DNA from: Candidatus Aerophobota bacterium | GTDB taxonomy: Bacteria > Aerophobota > Aerophobia > Aerophobales > B3-G15 | Reading direction: 5' to 3' | Assembly (NCBI GenBank): GCA_011372105.1 | Contig: DRTT01000038.1 | Coordinates: forward strand, 1-17,081 | DNA: 17,081 nucleotides | Shown here: piece after piece, positions 8,266-14,477 of the stretch | Layout: each line of letters starts with the position of its first letter | How positions within the stretch are numbered: the stretch's first letter is position 1 | Position numbers and translations under genes: made by a program | Notes under the pieces: generated by a model | What the model was told of the DNA's origin: nothing | Seen by the model: only the letters and a program-made list of their open reading frames with translations | Database searches by the model: none

Positions 8266-10518
8266 ATGAAGAAGGAAAACTTTGCCCCCTCCTTTAAAAA
8301 GGAGGGGGTTTTTATTAAGAAAAATAGTTTTTGGTTTAGAAAGCTTTTTTTGTTGTTTACTTTTTTCCTGCCTTTATTTTTTTTACCCCTCTTTTCGCAG
8401 GCAAGTAATCTTTCTGTTGTTGATGTAAAAATCCAGGGTAATAAAGTTATTGAAGAGAAAAAGATAAAAGGGGTTCTCTCTGCTACGTCTTTTCCTTTCT
8501 CGGAAGAGAAAATAAAGGAACAAATGCAGGCTATTTATGATATGGGCTACTTTTTCAGTGTTAAGGCACTTAAGGAAACTACTCCAGAGGGCATTGTTAT
8601 AGTTTATGAAGTTAAAGAGTATCCCGTTGTAAAAAGTGTAGAATTTAAAAATGTTGCAGAAGACGAGATAAAAAAGCTTAAAAAAGTTGTTACATTAGAG
8701 GTGGGAAAGCCCTGGAATTATAAGAAGGCAGAGGAAAGTAAAGAGAAAATACTTTCCTACTTTAAGAAGAAAGGTTATACCCAGGCAAAGGTGAGCTTTT
8801 CTTACCCCTCTGAGGAGAAAGAAGAGATAGCTTTTGTCTTTTATATTGAGAAGGGTCAAAAAGCAAGGGTTATAGAGGTGGAGGTATCAGGTAACAGTTT
8901 CTTCTCAGATGCCAAAATTCGCTCTTTCATGAAAACAAGGTTTAAGAAGTTCTATGATCCTGATGTTTTAAAGGAAGATATAAAGAAGGTAAAAGATGAG
9001 TATCAAAAAAAAGGTTTTTATTTTGTAAAAATATCTCTTGATAGTCTTGACTTTTTCGATAAGGACAGGGTAAGGTGGGTTAGAGTATTTCTCAAGATAG
9101 AGGAGGGAGAAAGGTATAAAATGGGGAGTTTGAGTGTGGAGGGCAATAGTGTCTTTTCGGTGGATAAGATAAAAGAAAGTTTTGGCCTTAAAAAAGGAGA
9201 TATCTTCAATGTGAAAAAAGTAAGAGAAGGTCTTAGACAGGTGCAGAGAATGTATGCAGAAAAAGGTTATCTTTATGCAAAAGTTGATAACAGATTGCAT
9301 TTTGACAGAGAGAAGAAAAATGTGGATGTTGAGCTTCTCATAGATGAAAATACTAAGGTGTATGTTAATGAGGTGAAGATAGAGGGAAACGAAACCAGCA
9401 AGGAGAGAATATTTAAGCACACACTTCTTTTGAAAAAAGGAGATATCTTTAATGTGGAAAGAATGATAGAGAGCTGGAGAAGGCTTTATAATCTTGGTTT
9501 TTTTGAAAAAGTTGAAATGAGGCCTGTTGCAACAGATGACCCATCCCTTATGGATCTTGTTGTGGATGTGAAAGAGAGAGAGAAGATGGGAAAGCTTCTT
9601 CTTGGGGCAAGTTACAGTTCTGATGTTGGTCTTGGTGGTTTTATACAGTTTTCCAAGGATAATCTATGGGGTGAGGGGAAAATGCTGAGTATTGACTGGG
9701 AATTTGGAAAGGAGAGAAATAACTATCAGATAGACTATATCGACAGGTGGTGGAATGATACATCCACAAGAATTGAGGTTGGGTTATACAACACAGAATA
9801 TAATTTTTACAGTGAAGAGGAAGGTAGTTACAGTAAAAAGACAACAGGTGGCAAGATAAGCCTGGGTTATCCTTTAATTGGTAATTTTACCTTGTTTCTG
9901 ACTCTTAAAAGTGAAACTACAGAGATTGAGCCTATTGAAGGAGAGGAATTTCCTTCAGATTTAGAAAAGGGAAAAAGCACCTACCAGAGCCTGAAACCTG
10001 CCTTAGTGTGGGATTCGCGTGTGAGAGATGAGGCTTTTGTTCCCTACAGGGGGTTTTACAGCTTTCTGGCGGTTGAGAAAAGTGGTGGTTTTTTGGGAGG
10101 AGATGTTGATTTTACAAAATACTATACTGAATTTAGGAGTTACTATAGGCATGGGGATTTCTGGAGAGCGCCTTCTTTTGGGTTGAGACTTAGAGGAAGA
10201 TGGGGAGAGAATTTGCCACCTGAAGAAGAATTTTATGTGGGAGGACAGGAAACTTTGAGAGGATATGAACTGAATCAGTTCAGGGGCCACATGGTTCTTC
10301 TTGGGACAGTGGAATTAAGAATTCCTGTTACTCAGAATTTTTTAGGCTACATTTTTTTAGATGGTGGAAAAATATGGGAGGATTCCTCCGTACTGGATAA
10401 GGTTGGTTATGGATTTGGTGTGAGGATGAATACTCCTCTTGGTATTCTCAGGTTTGACTATGGAATTGGAGAGGAAGGTAGCCCCCGTTTTTATGTTGGG
10501 ATGGGAGATGTTTTTTAA
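8266..10518 (+). CDS. bamA: Outer-membrane protein assembly factor BamA (Omp85 family)
   Basis: Inserts beta-barrel proteins into the outer membrane. The 750-residue frame has a signal peptide (about 17-46; FRKLFLLF, hydrophobic stretch, SQA cleavage-like site), five POTRA domains (about 49-118, 121-196, 202-280, 285-361, 365-438) marked by IQGN, VSGN, VEGN and IEGN turns, and a C-terminal barrel with the L6 motif LRGY (664-667) and a terminal Phe (MGDVF). TamA-like proteins have fewer POTRAs, so BamA is preferred. The start is doubtful. ATG 8266, 6 bases after clpC, has no Shine-Dalgarno, and codons 6-16 run through a terminator-like hairpin. An in-frame ATT at 8314 (codon 17) has AGGAGG at 8300-8305 with an 8-base spacer and yields a normal-length signal peptide (IKKNSFWFRK). 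The protein shows that the host is diderm. Confidence 0.95.
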   Translation: MKKENFAPSFKKEGVFIKKNSFWFRKLFLLFTFFLPLFFLPLFSQASNLSVVDVKIQGNKVIEEKKIKGVLSATSFPFSEEKIKEQMQAIYDMGYFFSVKALKETTPEGIVIVYEVKEYPVVKSVEFKNVAEDEIKKLKKVVTLEVGKPWNYKKAEESKEKILSYFKKKGYTQAKVSFSYPSEEKEEIAFVFYIEKGQKARVIEVEVSGNSFFSDAKIRSFMKTRFKKFYDPDVLKEDIKKVKDEYQKKGFYFVKISLDSLDFFDKDRVRWVRVFLKIEEGERYKMGSLSVEGNSVFSVDKIKESFGLKKGDIFNVKKVREGLRQVQRMYAEKGYLYAKVDNRLHFDREKKNVDVELLIDENTKVYVNEVKIEGNETSKERIFKHTLLLKKGDIFNVERMIESWRRLYNLGFFEKVEMRPVATDDPSLMDLVVDVKEREKMGKLLLGASYSSDVGLGGFIQFSKDNLWGEGKMLSIDWEFGKERNNYQIDYIDRWWNDTSTRIEVGLYNTEYNFYSEEEGSYSKKTTGGKISLGYPLIGNFTLFLTLKSETTEIEPIEGEEFPSDLEKGKSTYQSLKPALVWDSRVRDEAFVPYRGFYSFLAVEKSGGFLGGDVDFTKYYTEFRSYYRHGDFWRAPSFGLRLRGRWGENLPPEEEFYVGGQETLRGYELNQFRGHMVLLGTVELRIPVTQNFLGYIFLDGGKIWEDSSVLDKVGYGFGVRMNTPLGILRFDYGIGEEGSPRFYVGMGDVF
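8285..8313 (+). terminator. Intrinsic-terminator-like hairpin overlapping the bamA 5' end
   Basis: CCCCCTCCTT (8285-8294) pairs perfectly with AAGGAGGGGG (8299-8308): a ten-pair, GC-rich stem with a four-base loop (TAAA), followed immediately by TTTTT (8309-8313). It begins 25 bases after the clpC stop, a usual place for a terminator. The same bases encode residues 7-16 of the long bamA frame. The 3' arm carries AAGGAGG, a perfect Shine-Dalgarno for the ATT at 8314. It could therefore be a clpC terminator, an attenuator, or a hairpin that sequesters the bamA ribosome site. It may also be a dispersed palindrome. The structure is clear; its function is not. Confidence 0.7.
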
Positions 10519-10536
10519 TAAAGGAGGGAAGGTAAG

Positions 10537-11073
10537 ATGGAGGTGCTGGGCAATATAGGTAATGTAATTATTAAAGTTTTAAAAGGAGATATAACAGAAC
10601 AAAAGGTAGAGGCTATAGTAAATGCTGCTAATAATCGTTTTATAATGGGTGGAGGTGTAGCAGGGGCTATTAAAAGAAAAGGTGGAAAGATTATAGAGGA
10701 TGAAGCTGTAGCTCAGGGTCCTGTTGAGATTGGGGAGGCTGTTGTAACTTCTGCAGGCAAACTTCCCGCAAAGTTTGTGATACATGCCTCTACAATGGGT
10801 ATGGATTTCAAGACAGATTCTGAGAAAATAAAAGCTGCAACTTATAATACTCTGAAGAGAGCAGAGGAGAAGGGGATAAAGCAGATTGCTTTTCCAGCTC
10901 TTGGCTGTGGGGTGGGTGGATTCTCGGTGAGTGAGGCGGCAAAAATCATGCTGCAAAAAATAAAAGATTATGTTTCTAAAAATCCTTCAACCTGTATAAA
11001 GGAGATTATTTTTGTTTTATATTCTCAAAAAGATTATGAGGAATTCCTTTCTGGTGCAAAGAGTGTTGTATGA
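10537..11073 (+). CDS. Macro-domain protein, probable ADP-ribose (or derivative) binding/hydrolase
   Basis: A single macro domain of 178 residues. Motifs: KGDIT (16-20, adenine contact), AIVNAANN (26-33), GGGVAGAIKRKGG (38-50, diphosphate loop), GEAVVTSAGKLPAKFVIHAS (67-86), and FPALGCGVGGFS (119-130, distal ribose/phosphate loop). Members bind ADP-ribose and may hydrolyse ADP-ribose-1''-phosphate, O-acetyl-ADP-ribose or ADP-ribosylated macromolecules. The loop reads GVAGAI, not GVDGAI. It therefore lacks the Asp of MacroD-type hydrolases and resembles the AF1521-like group; the substrate is open. A strong AAAGGAGGG ribosome site (10520-10528) precedes the ATG, 18 bases after bamA. The gene ends in an ATGA overlap with rsmD, so it likely heads the tightly coupled repair/modification run. 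No ADP-ribosyltransferase or sirtuin is nearby. Confidence 0.93.
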   Translation: MEVLGNIGNVIIKVLKGDITEQKVEAIVNAANNRFIMGGGVAGAIKRKGGKIIEDEAVAQGPVEIGEAVVTSAGKLPAKFVIHASTMGMDFKTDSEKIKAATYNTLKRAEEKGIKQIAFPALGCGVGGFSVSEAAKIMLQKIKDYVSKNPSTCIKEIIFVLYSQKDYEEFLSGAKSVV

Positions 11074-11624
11074 GAATTTCTTCAGGGGATTTAAAGGGCA
11101 AAAAGATAGTTACAAAGAAAGGTTTTTCCACCCGACCTCTTCTGTCAAGAGTAAGAAAATCTTTATTTGACATCCTGGGAGAGGGGATTAGAGGAAAAGA
11201 TTTTTTAGACCTTTATGCAGGCTCTGGAGCAGTGGGAATAGAGGCTCTGTCAAGAGGGGCAAAGAGAGCCTGTTTTGTTGAAATTGACCCTGAATGTGTA
11301 AAAATAATAAAAGAAAACCTTATACGCTGTGGTGTTCTGGAGAAAGCCAGAATTTATCAGGCGGATGTTTTAAAAATTTTAAGTTTTATTTTGAAAAAAG
11401 AACATTATGATTTTATCTTTATAGGTCCTCCGTATTTTGAAGGTCTGCAGGATAAGACTCTTGAAATTATTGAAAGTCTTAATGATTATGAGGGTGAGGT
11501 AATTGTGCAACATTCACCCCTTGAAAGTGTGGATTTTAAAAGAGAAAATTTTAACTTAATTGAGGAAAGAAAATACGGAGATATTTGTCTTACCTTTCTT
11601 TTCAAGAGGAAGGACGAAAAATGA
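11070..11624 (+). CDS. rsmD: 16S rRNA (guanine(966)-N(2))-methyltransferase RsmD-like
   Basis: SAM-dependent methyltransferase predicted to modify G966 (E. coli numbering) of 16S rRNA. The 184-residue length fits RsmD. Evidence is the N-terminal RISSGDLKGKKI, the RsmD-specific TRPLLSRVRKSLFDIL (21-36), SAM motif I with DLYAGSGAVGIEALSRGA (47-64), and VEIDPECVKIIKENL (70-84). The catalytic motif IV, usually DPPY/F, reads IGPPYF with Gly119 replacing Asp. From memory, some RsmD relatives carry APPQY here, so activity is not excluded. The start codon overlaps the macro-domain stop (ATGA, 11070-11073) and the stop overlaps the next start (ATGA, 11621-11624), indicating translational coupling on both sides. 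The common partner coaD is absent. Confidence 0.9.
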   Translation: MRISSGDLKGKKIVTKKGFSTRPLLSRVRKSLFDILGEGIRGKDFLDLYAGSGAVGIEALSRGAKRACFVEIDPECVKIIKENLIRCGVLEKARIYQADVLKILSFILKKEHYDFIFIGPPYFEGLQDKTLEIIESLNDYEGEVIVQHSPLESVDFKRENFNLIEERKYGDICLTFLFKRKDEK

Positions 11625-12100
11625 TTAAAAAAGAAAAGTTTGTGTTTTTAGCTCATTGCCTTTTAAACCAGCTCACAAGAGCAGAGAGGTCTTTTACTCC
11701 TTCTGCTACCCCTGGTATTTTAACTCTTCTGAAAGACTTTCCTGTTTTTGTTTATCAGCTTCCCTGTCCCGAGTACCTTTTTCTTGGTGAGAGAGAGAAG
11801 AGGACCCAGGATGTGTGGGAAAAAATTCCAGGATTTCGAGATTTTCTCTCATCTCTTGCCTCAGAAGTTGAGAGAAGGGTAAAAGAACTTATAAAAGACA
11901 AAGAGATTATTTTTATAGGTATTGCTCGCTCTCCCTGTTGTTCTGCAGGTAAGGTCTATAGAGGGGAAAAGCTTGTGGAAGGTAAAGGCCTTTGGGTTTT
12001 GGAGCTTGGAAAAAGGTTTAATTTTAGTATAATAGATTTTGACTTTAAGGATGTTGATGGGTCTTTGGAGAAAATAAGGAGTTTTTTAGAAAAAGGTTGA
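11621..12100 (+). CDS. TudS/DUF523-related putative desulfidase with three conserved Cys motifs
   Basis: A small protein of 159 residues from the ATG at 11621. I prefer this start to the longer frame opening at 11585 because it has AGGAAGG at 11607-11613 and a 4-base ATGA overlap with rsmD. Motifs are AHCLLNQ (11-17, Cys13), QLPCPEYLFLGERE (46-59, Cys49) and IGIARSPCCSAG (99-110, Cys106/107). This three-cysteine pattern and the LPCPE segment match the TudS-related (CD3072-type, DUF523-like) family. In characterised TudS, three cysteines hold a [4Fe-4S] cluster that removes sulfur from 2-thiouracil. A role here in desulfurising thiolated pyrimidines is inference; the real substrate is unknown. 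It sits between rsmD and uvrC, with a TTGA overlap into uvrC. Confidence 0.75.
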   Translation: MIKKEKFVFLAHCLLNQLTRAERSFTPSATPGILTLLKDFPVFVYQLPCPEYLFLGEREKRTQDVWEKIPGFRDFLSSLASEVERRVKELIKDKEIIFIGIARSPCCSAGKVYRGEKLVEGKGLWVLELGKRFNFSIIDFDFKDVDGSLEKIRSFLEKG

Positions 12101-13896
12101 AAATCTTGAATCTCAGGGAAAAATTAAAGCTTGTGCCTGAGAGCCCAGGAGTTTATCTTTTTAAAGATAAGGAAGGGAAGATTATCTATATAGGTAAGGC
12201 TCTTTCTTTAAAAAAGAGGGTAAGGTCTTATTTTCAAAAAGGAGAATTTTCACCCCGAATTGGTGCGCTTGTTTCTAAAATTAGCGATCTTGAGTGGATA
12301 GTTACAAAATCAGAAGCTGAAGCCTTCCTTCTTGAATCCAACCTGATAAAACATCACCACCCAAAATATAACATAAGATTCAGGGATGATAAATCTTACC
12401 CTTACATAAAACTTTCAACAAATGAGGATTTTCCTGGGGTTTTCCTTACGAGAAATCCCAGAAGAGATGGAGCTCAATATTTTGGGCCTTATACCAATGT
12501 TAAAGCTGCAAGGAGGACTTTGAGGTTAATTCATCGCTTTTTTCCTTTAAGAAGATGTAAGGATAAATTCAAAACCCGCCTTTCTCCCTGTCTTAATTTT
12601 TATATAAAAGAATGTAGTGCTCCTTGTGTGGGTAGAATAGGAAAGGAGGAATACTGGAAGCTTGTCAGGGGTGTTTCTCTTTTTCTTCAGGGGCATTATG
12701 AGACCTTGATTAAAAATTTGAAGGAGGAGATGTTTAAAGCGTCAGAGAGGGAAGAGTTTGAAAGAGCAGCTAAAATAAGGGATACAATAAGGGCAATTGA
12801 AAAGATAAGTCAGACTCAAACTGTTACCTCCTTTCCTGGAGAAGACCTTGATCTTATTGGAATTGCAAGAGAGGGAACCAGAGCCTGTGTGCTTGTCTTC
12901 ATAATAAGAGAAGGAAAAGTTGTTGACAAAAGCCATTTTTTCTTAAAAATAAGCATCGAGGATGAGGATGAGGAAATTTTGTCTTCCTTTATTAAACAGT
13001 ATTATGTAAAGACTTCTTTTGTTCCACCTCAAATAGTTGTCCCAAAAGATTTTGAAGAAAAAGAGGAAATATCCTGCTGGCTGTCTCAGAAAGCCGGCAA
13101 AAAAGTGAGGATAACCTCACCAAAAAAGGGTGATAAAAAGAGGCTTTTAGAACTTGCAGGTCAAAATGCCTCATTTTTCTTAAAGCAACAACCCAGAGAG
13201 AAAAAAGAAAGTATTGCTCTTTACGAGTTGAAAGAGTATCTGAAGCTTTCTGACATCCCCACGAGGATAGAGGGAGTGGATATTTCCAATATAAAAGGCG
13301 AGGAGGCTACAGGTTCTGTGGTTGTTTTTGAAGAGGGTAGTCCTAAAAAGACCGAATACAGAAAATTTAAAATAAAAACTGTGCAGGGAATTGATGATTT
13401 CTCCATGATGAAGGAGGTTATCAGACGGCGTTATGAAAGACTTGCAAGTGAAGGAAAAACCCTTCCTCAACTTCTACTCGTGGATGGGGGAAAAGGGCAG
13501 GTGAGTGTGTGCTTCAGGAGCTTGAAAGAGCTTGGCCTTGAAAAGAAGAGTTTTGTTGCTGGTCTTGCTACAGAATTTGAACAGGATTTTACACCTTACA
13601 GGAGCCTTCCTGTAGATATTCCACCTGATTCTGAGGCTATAAAACTTTTGCAGCAGGTAAGGGACGAGGCTCATCGTTTTGCCCATTCTTATCACAGAAA
13701 AAGAAGAGAAAGAAAGATAAAAAATTCTTCCTTAGAGAAAATCCCGGGAGTAGGAGAGTATACAAAAAAGCTTCTTCTTTTTCACTTTGGGTCTCTTGAG
13801 AGAGTAAAAAAGGCAACTTTAGAAGAACTTATGAGGGTTCGTGGGATAGGCAAAAAAAAGGCTGAAATTATACTCAAGTGGTTGGATAAGATTTAA
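12097..13896 (+). CDS. uvrC: UvrABC system protein C (excinuclease subunit)
   Basis: Makes both incisions in nucleotide-excision repair after UvrA/UvrB damage recognition. The 599 residues contain the GIY-YIG domain (GVYLFKDKEGKIIYIGKA, 18-35), four cysteines C154, C165, C173 and C177 at the spacing of the UvrC [4Fe-4S] site, a UVR motif that binds UvrB (EEFERAAKIRD, 219-229), the RNase H-like 5' nuclease with VDISNI (Asp395), DDFSMM (Asp433/434), LLVDGGKGQ (Asp463) and RDEAHRFAHSYHRK (522-535), and tandem HhH motifs (IPGVGEYTKKLLLFHFGS, VRGIGKKKAEII). All catalytic elements look intact. The TTG start overlaps the upstream stop (TTGA, 12097-12100) and gives the expected N-terminus; no strong ribosome site precedes it, so it probably relies on translational coupling. 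Confidence 0.98.
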   Translation: MKILNLREKLKLVPESPGVYLFKDKEGKIIYIGKALSLKKRVRSYFQKGEFSPRIGALVSKISDLEWIVTKSEAEAFLLESNLIKHHHPKYNIRFRDDKSYPYIKLSTNEDFPGVFLTRNPRRDGAQYFGPYTNVKAARRTLRLIHRFFPLRRCKDKFKTRLSPCLNFYIKECSAPCVGRIGKEEYWKLVRGVSLFLQGHYETLIKNLKEEMFKASEREEFERAAKIRDTIRAIEKISQTQTVTSFPGEDLDLIGIAREGTRACVLVFIIREGKVVDKSHFFLKISIEDEDEEILSSFIKQYYVKTSFVPPQIVVPKDFEEKEEISCWLSQKAGKKVRITSPKKGDKKRLLELAGQNASFFLKQQPREKKESIALYELKEYLKLSDIPTRIEGVDISNIKGEEATGSVVVFEEGSPKKTEYRKFKIKTVQGIDDFSMMKEVIRRRYERLASEGKTLPQLLLVDGGKGQVSVCFRSLKELGLEKKSFVAGLATEFEQDFTPYRSLPVDIPPDSEAIKLLQQVRDEAHRFAHSYHRKRRERKIKNSSLEKIPGVGEYTKKLLLFHFGSLERVKKATLEELMRVRGIGKKKAEIILKWLDKI

Positions 13897-13908
13897 CTCA
13901 TTTTTATT

Positions 13909-14427
13909 ATGAATTTTATTTTGATAGAGGAAAAGGGAATATGTGTGGGGGTTTTTGTTTGTGGAGAAAAAATAAAAAAAGTTTTATTAGGGGAAGGGAA
14001 GGAAGATGTCATTTGTGAAGGAAGGGTAAGTTTTGGTAGCAAAACTCCCTCCTCCCTTTTTGTTAAAAAAATAAAAGAGGATTTTACAGCTTATCTTAAA
14101 GGAAGGAAGGTTAATTTTTCTTCCTATAAATTGGAGATGAATCTTTCATCTTTTGCCTGCAAGGTTTTGAGTGAGGTAAGGAAGATTCCTTATGGCAAGG
14201 TAAGAAGCTACAGGCAGATTGCAGAAAAAGTTGGTTTTAGGGGTTTTCGTGCAATAGGTCGCATTTTAAGTAAAAATCCTTTTCCTATTGTTATTCCCTG
14301 TCACAGAGTGATTTGCTCGGATGGAGGTCTTGGTGGCTTCTCATCAGGTGTAAGGCTTAAAAAAAGACTTTTGGAGCTTGAGGGTTTACAGGTAGACCCC
14401 TTGTCGCTTAAGGTAAACATGGTATAA
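13909..14427 (+). CDS. ogt: Methylated-DNA--protein-cysteine methyltransferase (O6-alkylguanine repair)
   Basis: Suicide enzyme that transfers an alkyl group from O6-alkylguanine in DNA to its own cysteine. The 172 residues have a variable N-terminal domain and the conserved C-terminal winged-helix domain (about 80-162). FACKVLSEVRKIPYGKVRSY leads into the recognition helix region GFRGFRAIGRIL (109-120, with Arg finger at about 114), NPFPIVIPCHRV (123-134, nucleophile Cys131 in PCHR), and GGLGGFSSG...LLELEG. The ATG has no Shine-Dalgarno (its leader is T-rich), but it lies 12 bases after uvrC and may be reached by reinitiation. It ends a run of nucleic-acid repair genes. Its last codons contain the likely secA promoter. 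There is no AraC-type Ada domain, so it acts as a repair enzyme rather than as a sensor. Confidence 0.96.
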   Translation: MNFILIEEKGICVGVFVCGEKIKKVLLGEGKEDVICEGRVSFGSKTPSSLFVKKIKEDFTAYLKGRKVNFSSYKLEMNLSSFACKVLSEVRKIPYGKVRSYRQIAEKVGFRGFRAIGRILSKNPFPIVIPCHRVICSDGGLGGFSSGVRLKKRLLELEGLQVDPLSLKVNMV

Positions 14428-14428
14428 T
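14401..14428 (+). promoter_or_regulatory. Candidate extended -10 promoter for secA within the 3' end of ogt
   Basis: A perfect TATAAT (14423-14428) is preceded by TGG (14420-14422), giving an extended -10 (TGnTATAAT). TTGTCG (14401-14406) lies 16 bases upstream as a four-of-six -35. The -10 overlaps the ogt stop codon. Transcription would start near 14435, leaving a leader of about 43 bases before the secA ATG at 14478, which has GAAGG at 14465-14469 as ribosome site. This is a consensus match only, but the position is sensible. Confidence 0.55.
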
Positions 14429-14477
14429 TAACAGTTGATTAAAACTTAATTGAGATAAAATTTTGAAGGTTTAAACC

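Noticed and set aside
9190..9456. Near-identical 24-base segments (AAAAAAGGAGATATCTT then AATGTG) at 9190-9213 and 9433-9456, resembling ribosome sites before ATG
   Set aside because: They encode the repeated KKGDIFNV of POTRA 4 and 5. The out-of-frame ATGs stop within one to four codons, so internal starts are unlikely; the similarity follows from domain repetition.
11585..11620. Upstream ATG extending the TudS-like gene by 12 codons
   Set aside because: It would overlap rsmD by 40 bases, has no ribosome site, and the added residues are just the other frame of the RsmD C-terminus. ATG 11621 has a ribosome site and an ATGA overlap.
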